A DNA stretch of 64,000 bases from Thiomicrorhabdus sediminis (GCF_005885815.1 NZ_CP040602.1:1131630-1195629), one strand, 5' to 3'. Counted from the stretch's first letter, positions 16,670 through 26,581 are shown. Made by a program: numbers and translations. The notes: generated by a model from the sequence alone, not told the origin.

Positions 16670-17716
16670 TTATTTGATAATCGGAAAAACGATCGCGTGA
16701 TCCATTTCCAGTTTAATGCCGATTTTCGAACCGACTTTATGGTCATGGTGGGATTGACTCATGCACAAAGCACGTTCGCCATTCGGTAATTTCAAGGTGA
16801 ACAAAAAGTGTGAACCGCGAAAAGCGCGGTTAACCACTTCAAGTTTCCATTCGCTGTCATCATCATGCAGAATATCATCCGGTCGCACCAGTACCGCAAC
16901 CTCATCACCGGTTTTGGCACCGAAAGGCAGGTGTGCATTCAATAAACCGAGTTCGGTATGCACTTGATGACAATCACAGACTAACCCTGAGATTAATACG
17001 CCCTGACCGACAAAGTCGGCAATAAACGGATGCGCCGGTTTATGGTACAGGTTGTAAGGTGTATCCCATTGTAATAATTTACCGTCTTTCATTACGCCGA
17101 CAAAATCGGCCAATGCAAAAGCCTCATTTTGATTATGGGTAACCATTAAAGCAGTGATCTGCTCGGCCTTGAGGATATTGCGCAGTTCATAAGCCAAGGA
17201 TTCGCGCAATTCGATATCCAGTCCGGAAAACGGCTCATCAAGCAATAAAGCCTTGGGTTTCGGTGCTAAGGCACGAGCCAGGGCGATACGTTGTTGTTGG
17301 CCGCCGGAAAGTTCATGCGGATAACGCTCTCCCACATCGGGCAAGCCAATCAGGTTAAGTAGCTCGTTGATGCGTTCATTTTGCAGTTTTTTTGATAGTT
17401 TACTGATACCGAATGCGATATTTTGCCTGACCGTGAGGTGAGGAAATAAAGCATAGTCCTGAAACACCATGCCGATATCGCGATACTCCGGATCAAGTTG
17501 ATAGTGGCTGGTCGCTATACAGGTGTCGCTAAAGCAGATTTCGCCGTCACTGATCGGCTGTAATCCGGCGATACTCATCAATAAGGTGGTTTTGCCGCAA
17601 CCACTAGGCCCTAGCAAGCAGCCAATCTCTCCGGATTTGAGGTGCAGGCTAATGTCTTTTAAAACCTGTACGCCATCATAGGCACTTTTGATGTTTTTTA
17701 AACTGAGTTCAGCCAT
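16670..17716 (-). CDS. fbpC: Iron(III) ABC transporter ATP-binding protein (FbpC-like)
   Basis: A 348-residue ATPase subunit energising iron uptake. Walker A GPSGCGKTT (36-44), Q-loop in GMVFQDYALFPH, signature LSGGQQQR, Walker B ALLLDEPFSGLD and switch His in MVTHNQNEAF are all intact, followed by a C-terminal TOBE domain (VLVRPDDIL). A TTG at 17728 is possible, but ATG 17716 is better placed behind TTGGAA. Its first eight bases overlap the stop of the permease gene (ATGGCTGA), a sign of translational coupling. Confidence 0.88.
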   Translation of the reverse strand: MAELSLKNIKSAYDGVQVLKDISLHLKSGEIGCLLGPSGCGKTTLLMSIAGLQPISDGEICFSDTCIATSHYQLDPEYRDIGMVFQDYALFPHLTVRQNIAFGISKLSKKLQNERINELLNLIGLPDVGERYPHELSGGQQQRIALARALAPKPKALLLDEPFSGLDIELRESLAYELRNILKAEQITALMVTHNQNEAFALADFVGVMKDGKLLQWDTPYNLYHKPAHPFIADFVGQGVLISGLVCDCHQVHTELGLLNAHLPFGAKTGDEVAVLVRPDDILHDDDSEWKLEVVNRAFRGSHFLFTLKLPNGERALCMSQSHHDHKVGSKIGIKLEMDHAIVFPIIK

Positions 17717-19382
17717 GTGGTTTTCCAATTAGTTTACTCAATAAAATGACCGGGATAATCCCGGTAGCGACTATCAGTAGTGCCGGTAAACCGGCATCGG
17801 CGAGACGTTCATCAGAAGCCATCTCATAAGCTCTTACCGATAATGTATTAAAATTGAAGGGTCTGAGAATCAAGGTTGTCGGCAGTTCTTTCAGTACTTC
17901 GACAAATACCAAAATAAAAGCACTGATAAGGCTGGTTTGCAGTAATGGAAAATGAATCTGTCTGATAATTCGCCAACGGCTTGCACCAAGTGTTCGTGCC
18001 GAATTTTCCAGCGATGGTTTGACCTGTTTGAGCCCGGCATCAACGCTTTGCAAAGCCACGGATAAGAAACGGAACATATAGGCGAATACCAACGCGAATA
18101 AGGTGCCGGATAGAATCAAGCCAACCTGATAATCAAATTGCGCCATAGTCCATTTATTGATCAATTGATCCAAGCCTGCCAACGGAATAATGACCGCAAC
18201 GGCAATCACCACACCTGGAATCGAGTAACCGAGTGTGGCAAAACGGCTAATACCGGCAACCGCTTTATGATTCGCCAAACGATTGGCATAGGCAAGCATC
18301 AAGGCCAGTAACAGAGTTAAGCTTGCGGTGATGAAAGCCAGATAGAAGCTGTTCCAGATTAAACCGATAAACTCACTGTTTAGACCGTATTCTGCGGTAG
18401 TAAATGCCCAGTAAAGCAGTTGCAATCCAGGCACGATGAAACCGAACAGAATCGGCATGCTACAGATCAGGATTGCGATAAGAGCCTGGCGTCCGTTAAG
18501 GACATTTAAGCTGTTATCATTGCTTTTGCGTCCCTGGCTAAAGTACTGCGCTTTTTTGCGTGACCAGTGTTCAACCAGCATTAAGGTCAAGACAAAACCG
18601 AGCAGTAGCAGTGACAGTTGAGCCGTAGTGGTGGTGTCGCCAAATCCGGTCCAAGTCCGGTAGATACCGGTAGTGAAAGTGTCCACCCCAAAATGCTGCA
18701 CGGTACCGAAATCGGCCAGAGTCTCCATTAATGCCAGAGTTAGGCCGGCAATGATCGCAGGGCGCGCCATCGGCAATGCCACTTTGAAAAAGCTTTGATA
18801 AGGTCCGCACCCCAAGGTGCGGCTGGCATTCATAAGTTGTTGCCCGTTGGCGGCAAAGGCGGCACGAGCCAGTAGATAGACATAAGGATAGAGTACTAAA
18901 GAGAACATGACAACCGCGCCACCTAATGAGCGCACCTCGGGAAACCAGCTGGTAACGGTCTGCGCGGCAAAAAACTGGCGTAAATAACTTTGCACAGGTC
19001 CTTCGAATTCAAGTAGGCCGGTATAGGTATAGGCAATGATATAGGCTGGCATCGCCAGCGGCAATAACAGCGCCCAGTGAAAAACATCTTTACCCGGAAA
19101 CTGGTACTGACTGATTAACCACGCACTGGGCACACCTAGAAGCAAGGCACCGATGGTCACGCCAAACATCAGCCAGAGCGAGTTGATAATATAATCCGGT
19201 AGCAGGGTGTCGGCAAGATGCGCCCAATTGGCATTGGTCGGTTCAAATAAAAAGCTCAACAATACCCATAAAGGTGTGGTTAACAACAGGGTAATCAGCA
19301 AGGTCGCCATAAACCAAGGGTTTATCAATAATTTCATCGTCGGCTGCTGTAAAGTTTGTCTAAGCTTTAAAGTCAAAGCCAT
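17709..19382 (-). CDS. fbpB: Iron(III) ABC transporter permease (FbpB-like)
   Basis: A 557-residue inner-membrane permease made of two fused halves, each with about six helices and an EAA loop (NASRTLGCGPYQSFFKVALP and NSARTLGASRWRIIRQIHFP), the layout of FbpB/SfuB/HitB. The tail of helix segments LADFGTVQHFGVDTF is characteristic of iron permeases. ATG 19382 is chosen over TTG 19391 because AAGG lies about nine bases upstream. The substrate-binding protein FbpA is not encoded on either side, so it must lie elsewhere. A Fur-box-like palindrome lies 200 bp upstream. Confidence 0.9.
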   Translation of the reverse strand: MALTLKLRQTLQQPTMKLLINPWFMATLLITLLLTTPLWVLLSFLFEPTNANWAHLADTLLPDYIINSLWLMFGVTIGALLLGVPSAWLISQYQFPGKDVFHWALLLPLAMPAYIIAYTYTGLLEFEGPVQSYLRQFFAAQTVTSWFPEVRSLGGAVVMFSLVLYPYVYLLARAAFAANGQQLMNASRTLGCGPYQSFFKVALPMARPAIIAGLTLALMETLADFGTVQHFGVDTFTTGIYRTWTGFGDTTTTAQLSLLLLGFVLTLMLVEHWSRKKAQYFSQGRKSNDNSLNVLNGRQALIAILICSMPILFGFIVPGLQLLYWAFTTAEYGLNSEFIGLIWNSFYLAFITASLTLLLALMLAYANRLANHKAVAGISRFATLGYSIPGVVIAVAVIIPLAGLDQLINKWTMAQFDYQVGLILSGTLFALVFAYMFRFLSVALQSVDAGLKQVKPSLENSARTLGASRWRIIRQIHFPLLQTSLISAFILVFVEVLKELPTTLILRPFNFNTLSVRAYEMASDERLADAGLPALLIVATGIIPVILLSKLIGKPHG

Positions 19383-19687
19383 GTTTGGCAACCTTTGTCT
19401 TTTGGTCTGTTATATTTTGCTCGGCTATGGGGGCTATTCATTGAGCAAGCGGCAGCGAAGGCCAACGAAAAAAAGGCTTGTATGGCAAAAATCATAGAAT
19501 CCTGTCCGGAAAAGGTTTAAACGCAAAGGCTTAGCTAGTCAATTTATATTGTCAATCTGGTTGTTATAAAAACAATGCTATTGTAAATGATAATAATTGT
19601 TATTTACAAGTTGATATTATAGAATTTTTGATCAAATCACGAAAATTTAACGCTTTTTCTGAGCTAATTGATAAAAAGGGGCAGGAG
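19383..19687. other. Divergent intergenic region of the iron genes
   Basis: No gene is seen. The gap separates the minus-strand FbpB gene from the plus-strand Cys-rich small protein gene and contains the Fur-like palindrome at 19582-19608. A TTG-started extension of the small gene from 19628 is possible but lacks a ribosome binding site. Confidence 0.5.
19582..19608. promoter_or_regulatory. Fur-box-like palindrome
   Basis: TGTAAAT (19582-19588) and ATTTACA (19602-19608) are perfect arms around GATAATAATTGTT. The core matches 13 of 19 Fur consensus positions. Its place between divergent fbpBC and the small Cys-rich gene suggests one operator controlling both. Confidence 0.65.
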
Positions 19688-19927
19688 ATGAAGATAGAGA
19701 TTGATGACAACTTGTTATTTGAGCTGATGCAAACCGGTCAGATCAATGCGCATCAATTGCAGTGCTTGGATCATGATTCAAAACAACAGGTGCGAAACTT
19801 TTGTTTACAGCTTTGTAAACAGGAAAGCTGCCAGCATTGTCAGTGGCGAGAGCACTGCCATTCAAACAAGATTGAGCAGGCCATTCCGATTTCGTTGTTA
19901 AAACGGTCTGTAAACACTATTAATTGA
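19688..19927 (+). CDS. Small cysteine-rich protein next to iron transporter
   Basis: A 79-residue soluble protein that I do not recognise. Residues 1-35 are helical and acidic (ELMQTGQINAHQLQCL). The second half has six cysteines at 26, 39, 43, 48, 51 and 57 plus three His (CX3CX4CX2CX5CH), suitable for a metal or Fe-S site. GGGG at 19678-19681 lies six bases before ATG 19688, so this start is favoured. The gene is divergent from fbpBC across a Fur-like palindrome, which suggests iron-regulated expression. Candidate roles include a ferredoxin-associated or regulatory protein, but nothing proves one. Confidence 0.65.
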   Translation: MKIEIDDNLLFELMQTGQINAHQLQCLDHDSKQQVRNFCLQLCKQESCQHCQWREHCHSNKIEQAIPISLLKRSVNTIN

Positions 19928-20021
19928 AGCGTTTTATTTGTCATCTAATTTTGCGCTTAGGCTGGGTGTTGACAGGTGAATAGGGTAGAATAGCGCCAGC
20001 AGAATTTTGGAGTAAATTATT

Positions 20022-21395
20022 ATGTCTATTCGCCAGCCTACCGTTGGAGTTATTAGTCTTGGTTGCCCGAAAGCGACCGTTGATAGTGAGCGTATCTTGA
20101 CGCAGTTACGTACTGAAGGATACCAGTTGACCAATAGCTATCAGGATGCCGATACCGTTATCGTCAATACCTGTGGTTTTATCGATAGCGCGGTGCAGGA
20201 ATCTTTGGATACTATCGGTGAGGCTTTGCAGGAAAACGGTAAGGTAATCGTTACCGGTTGTTTAGGTGCCAAAGAACAGCAGATCCTTGATGTGCATCCA
20301 AAGGTTCTGGCCGTTTCCGGTCCAGCGGCTTACGAAGAAGTCTTGAGCGCCGTTCATAATGTGGTCGAGCCGCCTAGTCATAACCCTTTTGTTGATTTGG
20401 TGCCACCGCAAGGCATTAAGCTGACCCCTAAGCATTTTGCGTATCTGAAAATCTCGGAGGGATGTAATCACCGTTGTACCTTCTGCATTATTCCGTCAAT
20501 GCGCGGTGATTTGGTAAGTCGTCCGGTCAGTGAGGTGATTTCCGAAGCGAAACGTCTAAAAGAGGCGGGGGTAAAAGAGCTGCTGGTGGTCTCTCAGGAT
20601 ACGGCTGCCTATGGTGTCGATACCCAATATAAAATGGAATTTGCCGAAGGTCGTCCAACCAAAACCTCAATGGTCGGTTTATCCGAAGCCTTGGGCGAGC
20701 TAGGTGGCGTTGATGAATTCTGGGTCCGTTTACACTATGTTTATCCTTATCCAAATGTTGAGGAAGTGATTCCTCTAATGGCCGAAGGCAAAATCCTGCC
20801 TTATCTGGATATGCCGTTACAGCACGCTAACCCTCGGGTACTCAAAGCGATGAAACGTCCCGGGAATGTCGAAAAGACACTGGAACGCATCAATAAATGG
20901 CGTGAGATGGTACCGAACCTGACGATTCGTTCGACCTTTATTGTCGGTTTCCCGGGCGAAACCGAGGAAGAATTCCAAGACTTACTCGATTTTATCGAAG
21001 CGGCGCAATTGGATCGTGTCGGTTGCTTCCAGTATTCACCGGTAGAAGGGGCCACTGCTAACGAGATCGCCGAGCAGGTACCGGATGATATCAAGCAAGA
21101 GCGTTTTGATCACTTTATGAAGTTGCAGCAGCAGATCAGTGCGGCAAAAATGCAAGCCAAAGTGGGTCAGGTCATGCAGGTTCTGATCGATGAAATTGAC
21201 GATAAGGGTGCGGTCGCGCGTTCCATGGCCGATGCACCGGAAATCGATGGTATGGTGTTTATTGATGACGCTTTCCATCTGCAGCCAGGGCAGTTCGTCA
21301 AGGTTGAGATCATTGGTGCCGATGAATATGACCTTTGGGCGAAAACCATCGAAGAGTTTGAGCCACAGGAAAACTCTTATGTTGAGCTGGGTTAA
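20022..21395 (+). CDS. rimO: Ribosomal protein S12 methylthiotransferase RimO
   Basis: Radical-SAM enzyme that adds a methylthio group to the conserved Asp of ribosomal protein S12. The 457-residue protein has the N-terminal cluster cysteines C15, C51 and C80, the radical-SAM cluster C148-X3-C152-X2-C155 (CNHRCTFC), and a C-terminal TRAM domain (about 385-450). Segments NTCGFID and [12 protein letters not shown] are typical and distinguish it, with [12 protein letters not shown], from MiaB. It appears monocistronic, ending at the terminator at 21473. Confidence 0.96.
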   Translation: MSIRQPTVGVISLGCPKATVDSERILTQLRTEGYQLTNSYQDADTVIVNTCGFIDSAVQESLDTIGEALQENGKVIVTGCLGAKEQQILDVHPKVLAVSGPAAYEEVLSAVHNVVEPPSHNPFVDLVPPQGIKLTPKHFAYLKISEGCNHRCTFCIIPSMRGDLVSRPVSEVISEAKRLKEAGVKELLVVSQDTAAYGVDTQYKMEFAEGRPTKTSMVGLSEALGELGGVDEFWVRLHYVYPYPNVEEVIPLMAEGKILPYLDMPLQHANPRVLKAMKRPGNVEKTLERINKWREMVPNLTIRSTFIVGFPGETEEEFQDLLDFIEAAQLDRVGCFQYSPVEGATANEIAEQVPDDIKQERFDHFMKLQQQISAAKMQAKVGQVMQVLIDEIDDKGAVARSMADAPEIDGMVFIDDAFHLQPGQFVKVEIIGADEYDLWAKTIEEFEPQENSYVELG

Positions 21396-21472
21396 TTGAA
21401 TTATTAGTCGAACAGGATTGTCGAGCCAGGTTCTCGCAAGCAATAAATTGGTGCTCTTGCACGATGCCTCTC

Positions 21473-21499
21473 AAAAGGAGCTTTTAAGCTCCTTTTTTT
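21473..21499 (+). terminator. Rho-independent terminator after rimO
   Basis: AAAAGGAGCTT and AAGCTCCTTTT arms followed by more T. Confidence 0.85.
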
Positions 21500-21593
21500 A
21501 TCTCTTCAAATAACCTTTAAGCCTTTTCATTATGATTAAATCACGGTAGTCTATTAATGTTTCGATGATATTAATCCAAGCTAGGAGATTGAT

Positions 21594-22913
21594 ATGCAAA
21601 GAATTTTAATAGTCGGTGGTGGTGCCGGCGGTTTGGAGTTGGCGACCAGGCTTGGCAATACTCTAGGCAAACAAAAGCTGGCGCATATTACGCTGCTTGA
21701 TCAGAACCGGGTGCATGTCTGGAAACCCTTATTGCATGAGGTGGTTGCCGGTTCTTTTGATACCGGCATGGAATCATTGAGTTATCGTGCCCACAGTGCC
21801 GACAACCACTACGATTTCCGTCTCGGTCGTTTGGCTTCGATTGATCAGGACAGGCAGAAGGTGGTGCTAGAACCTCAGTTTGACCATCATGGCAAACAGA
21901 TCCTTGAATCACGCCAGATCTCCTATGATTATCTTGTTATCGCGGTCGGTTCGCAGTGTAATGATTTTGGCATCTCGGGTGTCAAAGAACACTGTTTCCG
22001 TCTGGATTCCGCCCCTGAGGCAGAAGACTTACATCTGACGTTTCTTAACCGTTTTCTGCAATTTTCCGAAGCCCAGGCCGGTCAGTTGGGTAGTTCCAAT
22101 CAGCCGGTGCATATCGCCATTGTCGGCGGCGGAGCCACCGGAGTCGAATTGGCCGCGGAACTCTATAATGCGGTGGATCGTTTTGAGCAGGTAGGTATCC
22201 GTAAGATCCATCATCAAAGCCTAAGGGTTACGCTGGTTGAAGCGACCGATCGGATTTTACCGGTGTTGCCTGCAGAAATCGCCCTGAAAGCGCAAAAGAC
22301 CTTGTTTAAACAGGGGGTTGACGTATTGACCAATGTGCAGGTTAAAGCGATTGAAGAGAACTGCTTAGTGACTCAGCAGGCTGAAGGCGAGCAAAGAATC
22401 AATGCCGATATTCTGGTTTGGGCGGCAGGAGTGAAGGCACCGGAATTTCTTAATAAGCTCGGTTTGCCGACGAATCGAATCAATCAACTGGTTTGCCAAC
22501 AAAGCCTGTTGGTACAAGGATGCAGTAATATTTTCGCGCTAGGCGATTGCGCCTCGATAATGGGGGCAAATGAGCGTCCTGTTCCGGCCACGGCGCAAGC
22601 GGCCAGTCAACAGGCTAAGTTGTGTGGCGATAACCTTATTGCCTGTATCGATGAGAATCGCCGTGCATTAAAGCCATTTGTCTATCACGATCACGGCACC
22701 CTGGTTTCATTGAGCCGTTTTCAAACTTTGGGCAACTTGCTTGATGACCTGTTTCATAAAAACTGGTTTATCGAAGGCAAAATCGCCCACTGGGCTTATA
22801 TCAGTCTGTATCGACAGCATCAGCATGCATTGCACGGCGGCTTTAAAACCTTGATTATGATGTTGGCTTCAAGTATTCAAAAGCGCATTAAACCCAAATT
22901 AAAGCTTTACTGA
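21594..22913 (+). CDS. ndh: Type II NADH dehydrogenase (NDH-2)
   Basis: A 439-residue flavoprotein predicted to oxidise NADH and reduce quinone at the inner membrane without pumping protons. It has two Rossmann motifs, ILIVGGGAGGLELATRLG (FAD, residues 4-21) and IAIVGGGATGVELAAELY (NADH, about 172), the HVWKPLLHEVVAGS segment, the FALGDCAS motif for FAD and a C-terminal amphipathic region (WAYISLYRQHQHALHGG) for membrane contact. Related sulfide:quinone reductases need catalytic cysteines that I do not see here. It follows the rimO terminator and has its own leader. Confidence 0.88.
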   Translation: MQRILIVGGGAGGLELATRLGNTLGKQKLAHITLLDQNRVHVWKPLLHEVVAGSFDTGMESLSYRAHSADNHYDFRLGRLASIDQDRQKVVLEPQFDHHGKQILESRQISYDYLVIAVGSQCNDFGISGVKEHCFRLDSAPEAEDLHLTFLNRFLQFSEAQAGQLGSSNQPVHIAIVGGGATGVELAAELYNAVDRFEQVGIRKIHHQSLRVTLVEATDRILPVLPAEIALKAQKTLFKQGVDVLTNVQVKAIEENCLVTQQAEGEQRINADILVWAAGVKAPEFLNKLGLPTNRINQLVCQQSLLVQGCSNIFALGDCASIMGANERPVPATAQAASQQAKLCGDNLIACIDENRRALKPFVYHDHGTLVSLSRFQTLGNLLDDLFHKNWFIEGKIAHWAYISLYRQHQHALHGGFKTLIMMLASSIQKRIKPKLKLY

Positions 22914-22972
22914 TTGGCCGCACAAGCCAATTATCAGGCTGCAAGATTTTATTGCGGCGCTTGGAAAATGCC

Positions 22973-23383
22973 TTATTCGTTAGGCTCGGTCATCATGCCG
23001 CGACGTTCTCTTGCTTGATCAATCGTACCGATGCATTCGACATCGGTGTAACCGTTTTCCAGTAAACGATCGGTTGCCCGTTTGGCACGTTTACCAAGCT
23101 GGCAATAGACTTTAATCGGTGTGTTTTTATCGCTGATGTAATAGCCGATGTCATCAAGCAGTTGATCAATGGGGATATTCAAATCGCCTTTGATGTGATC
23201 AGCGGCATATTCGTCCGCATTGCGTACATCGAGCCAAACCGCTTGTGTGTCATCCATACTCGGTTTTTCGCCAGCGTGGTTATCGGCGATGGCCAATTGC
23301 AAAAACAGGCTGAATACTAAAAAGCTTGTGAAGATCAGCGCATTTTTTAAAAACGGGTTTGGTGATAATTGTGTCGTATTCAT
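22973..23383 (-). CDS. Membrane-anchored or exported rhodanese-like protein
   Basis: A 136-residue protein with an N-terminal hydrophobic segment (about 13-33, ending AIADNH) that is a signal peptide or anchor, followed by one rhodanese domain similar in size to PspE. The active-site loop is CQLGKRA with C94. Rhodaneses move sulfane sulfur, here in the periplasm. The start is ATG 23383 because GGAGG lies five bases upstream; the TTG at 23395 is the overlap of that site. A sulfur-transfer role would suit a sulfur-oxidising lifestyle, which is inference. Confidence 0.85.
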   Translation of the reverse strand: MNTTQLSPNPFLKNALIFTSFLVFSLFLQLAIADNHAGEKPSMDDTQAVWLDVRNADEYAADHIKGDLNIPIDQLLDDIGYYISDKNTPIKVYCQLGKRAKRATDRLLENGYTDVECIGTIDQARERRGMMTEPNE

Positions 23384-23428
23384 AACAACCTCCAATTTGA
23401 AACAGACGATTTGAAACCTAGGGTAAAA

Positions 23429-25846
23429 TCAGTCGTGACCGGTCATCTTTTCGAACTCTAGCAGCATCTGTTGAGTGGTCAGAATACTGTCCGGGTTGAG
23501 GCTTAAAGAATCGACACCTAAGTTGACCAAGAATTTTGCCATTTCCGGGTAGTCGGACGGTGCCTGACCGCAGACGCTGGTATGCAGGTTGTTGCGTTTG
23601 GCACCTTCAATTGCCCATTGCAGCATTTTTTTCACGCCGTTATTGCGTTCGTCATAATTTTCCGCCACCAGTTCGGAATCCCTATCCACCCCCAAAACCA
23701 GTTGAGTCAAGTCATTGGTGCCGATGGAGATGCCATCAAAGTAAGGGGCGAATTCATCAATCAATAAAACATTATTAGGGATTTCGCACATCATGTAGAT
23801 TTTTAGGCCGTTTTCGCCACGACGCAGGCCGTTTTGCGCCAAGGTGCTGATCACTTGTTTGGCTTCTTCGACACGGCGCACAAATGGAATCATGATTACT
23901 AGGTTGCTAAAGCCCATCTGTTCGCGAACTTGGCGAATCGCTTTGCACTCCAATTCAAATGCTTCGGCAAATTGTTTCGAGATATAACGTGATGCACCGC
24001 GAAAACCGATCATTGGATTCTCTTCTTTGGGTTCAAAAAACTGGCCGCCCAATAGGCTGGCGTATTCATTCGATTTGAAATCGGACAAACGAATCACCAC
24101 CGGTTTTGGATAGAAGGCGGCGCATAAAGTGGCTATTCCCGAAGCGAGGCGTTCGACAAAAAAATCGCCGCCATTGGCATAGCGCTCAGTCAGCTGTTCG
24201 ATTTGGGCGCGAATCTCGTTGTCGTCTATCTGATACGGTTTTAATAAAGCCATCGGGTGGGCTTTAATAAAGTTATTGATAATAAACTCCATTCTGGCCA
24301 GTCCGACACCCTGATTGGGTAAAAAACTGGTTTGAAACGCCAAATCCGGATTGGCGATATTGAGCATCAGCTGGGTTTTAGTCTCTGGCAGGTTGCTTAA
24401 GTCGGTTTGCGTCACTTGATAAGGGATCTTACCTGAATAGACCTTGCCAGTTTCCCCTTCGGCACAGGATACGGTGACAAAAGGGTTGTTATGCAGGGTT
24501 TCTGTGGCATTACCGCAACCGACAATCGCCGGTATTCCCAGTTCACGGGCAATAATCGCGGCATGACAGGTGCGTCCGCCACGGTTGGTGATGATCGCCG
24601 AGGCGATTTTCATAATCGGCTCCCAATCAGGGGTGGTGATGTCCGATACCAACACTTCGCCAGCCTTAAAATCATGAATGTTGTTGGCGCTGGCAATCAC
24701 ATGCGCTTGACCCTGAGCGATTTTTTGGCCAACACTGCGTCCGGTGGTCAGCACTTCGGTTTGTTTAGGCACATCAATCTGATAGCTGTGTAATAGATTG
24801 TGTGACTGCTGTGAGGCGACGGTTTCCGGACGAGCCTGGACAATATAGAGTTTGCCGTCAATGCCGTCTTTGGCCCATTCCATATCCATCGGCTTGGGTT
24901 TACCGGCTTTGTCGGAGTAATAGTCTTCAATGCGTATCGCATAATCGGCAAGTTGTAAAACCTCATGTTCGGCAAGACAGAATTGCTGTTGCTCCGCGGG
25001 TGCGGTGGCGATATTCACAACCGGATTTTTAGTGGTGTCTTTGGAATACACCATTTTGATTTTCTTATTCCCCAGGTGTTTTTTGAATATGGCTCTAAAG
25101 CCTTGTTTGAAGGTCGGTTTGTGAATATAGAATTCATCCGGTTCCACTGCGCCTTGGACCACGTTTTCTCCCAGGCCGTAGGCGCCGGTGATAAAGGCGG
25201 CGTCTTTAAAACCGCTTTCGGTATCAATCGAGAACATCACCCCGGAACAGGCCAAATCGGAACGTACCATTTTTTGCACACCGATAGACAGGCCTACCGA
25301 GAAATGATCAAAGCCGTTATCAAAACGATAGTGGATCGCGCGGTCGGTGAAAAGGCTGGCAAAACAGCGTTTGCAGGCATTGATTAAAGCACTTTCACCC
25401 TGCACGTTAAGATAAGTGTCCTGTTGACCGGCGAAACTGGCGGTGGGTAAATCTTCGGCCGTTGCCGAGCTGCGAATCGCCAAGCTGATGTCGCTATCAA
25501 ACTGTTCGGTTAATTGCTGGTAAGCCTGAATGATTTCCGCTTCCAGCTTGTCCGGTAACCTGGCATTGAAAATTAAATGGCGAATCTCGTTGCCGCTTGC
25601 CGCGAGCGCGGTGACGTCATCGGCATCAAGCGGGTCAAGAATGCGATGCAAATCGTCTTCAAGCTGATTTTCTTTGATTAAGGCAAAGTAGGCTTCAGCG
25701 GTAATGGCAAAACCATTCGGCACCAATATGCCTTGGGGTGTGAGTGCTTGATACATTTCACCTAAGGAGGCGTTTTTTCCACCCACCAAAGGGATGTCTT
25801 CAATACCGATTTCATTGAAAAAACGGATGTATTGCATTTGTGCCAT
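23429..25846 (-). CDS. ppsA: Phosphoenolpyruvate synthase
   Basis: Converts pyruvate and ATP to PEP, AMP and phosphate, feeding gluconeogenesis. The 805-residue protein has the ATP-binding domain (about 15-340, with GGKNASLGEM and SSATAEDLPTASFAGQQ), the central phosphohistidine domain with GGRTCHAAIIARELG, and the C-terminal PEP/pyruvate barrel ending with the VCGQAPSDYPE motif. Length matches the family. GAGG is placed eight bases before ATG 25846. In autotrophs the enzyme links carbon fixation to sugar synthesis. Confidence 0.96.
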   Translation of the reverse strand: MAQMQYIRFFNEIGIEDIPLVGGKNASLGEMYQALTPQGILVPNGFAITAEAYFALIKENQLEDDLHRILDPLDADDVTALAASGNEIRHLIFNARLPDKLEAEIIQAYQQLTEQFDSDISLAIRSSATAEDLPTASFAGQQDTYLNVQGESALINACKRCFASLFTDRAIHYRFDNGFDHFSVGLSIGVQKMVRSDLACSGVMFSIDTESGFKDAAFITGAYGLGENVVQGAVEPDEFYIHKPTFKQGFRAIFKKHLGNKKIKMVYSKDTTKNPVVNIATAPAEQQQFCLAEHEVLQLADYAIRIEDYYSDKAGKPKPMDMEWAKDGIDGKLYIVQARPETVASQQSHNLLHSYQIDVPKQTEVLTTGRSVGQKIAQGQAHVIASANNIHDFKAGEVLVSDITTPDWEPIMKIASAIITNRGGRTCHAAIIARELGIPAIVGCGNATETLHNNPFVTVSCAEGETGKVYSGKIPYQVTQTDLSNLPETKTQLMLNIANPDLAFQTSFLPNQGVGLARMEFIINNFIKAHPMALLKPYQIDDNEIRAQIEQLTERYANGGDFFVERLASGIATLCAAFYPKPVVIRLSDFKSNEYASLLGGQFFEPKEENPMIGFRGASRYISKQFAEAFELECKAIRQVREQMGFSNLVIMIPFVRRVEEAKQVISTLAQNGLRRGENGLKIYMMCEIPNNVLLIDEFAPYFDGISIGTNDLTQLVLGVDRDSELVAENYDERNNGVKKMLQWAIEGAKRNNLHTSVCGQAPSDYPEMAKFLVNLGVDSLSLNPDSILTTQQMLLEFEKMTGHD

Positions 25847-26071
25847 ATCAATGCCTCGCTAGCTTGATGATTTAAAATAGGCTCAAAGTAAGTATCGGTA
25901 AAACGCCGTAAAACGATTACCGGATAAATCTAGTTTAGCGGTTAATTGGTTGAGCTGTAAAACAAAGTTTCGGTGTTTTTAAATCGTTTTCAATTATCTT
26001 GAGTGAAATCAGGTTTTTTCCAATAAAGTAGGGCGCTACAATATGCGGAGATTAAAAAATTAAGTGATAAG

Positions 26072-26581
26072 ATGTCTGACACGAGTTTTTGCCAAGGCTT
26101 TGAGCCAATCTGTGCGGAGAATCCTACCTGGATGGTTTTGGGAACCATGCCGAGTGTGGTCTCATTAAAAGAGGCTTTTTATTATGCGCATCCAAGAAAT
26201 GCGTTCTGGCCGATAATGCATCATTTAACCAATTGTCCGGTGGATTCGATCGAGGATAAGGTTAACTTGGTAAAACAGGCTAAGCTGGTTCTTTGGGATG
26301 TGCTCGATCATTGTCAGCGTCAGGGTAGTTTGGACAGTGATATCAAAACACCGCAAGCGAATGATTTCGAGTGGTTGTTCAGACAATATCCGCAGATTAG
26401 AACCGTGGTATTCAACGGGCAGAAAGCCGCCCAATTGTTTCAGCGTCATGTCATCAAAAAACAGCATCTTCCCGAAGATTTAGAGCTGATTGTCTTGCCG
26501 TCGACCAGTCCGGCCAACGCGGCATTAAAATTTGCAGATAAACAGTTGTTTTGGCAAGAAAAATTATCTGGTTTGGTGTAA
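26072..26581 (+). CDS. DNA-deoxyinosine glycosylase (uracil-DNA glycosylase superfamily)
   Basis: A 169-residue base-excision repair enzyme matching the TIGR04274-type hypoxanthine/deoxyinosine glycosylases. Visible motifs are VLGTMPSVVSL near 22, YYAHPRNAFWPIMHHL near 38-53, and the VLPSTSPANA loop near 145, where family VI enzymes have their second active-site motif. It probably removes deaminated adenine, with possible uracil or xanthine activity. The promoter is not obvious; the gene seems independent of trhP, which follows after an 81 bp gap. Confidence 0.85.
   Translation: MSDTSFCQGFEPICAENPTWMVLGTMPSVVSLKEAFYYAHPRNAFWPIMHHLTNCPVDSIEDKVNLVKQAKLVLWDVLDHCQRQGSLDSDIKTPQANDFEWLFRQYPQIRTVVFNGQKAAQLFQRHVIKKQHLPEDLELIVLPSTSPANAALKFADKQLFWQEKLSGLV

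Noticed and set aside
19628-19687. TTG-initiated extension of the small Cys-rich protein
   Set aside because: The ATG at 19688 has a well-spaced GGGG; the extension lacks one and overlaps the regulatory region.
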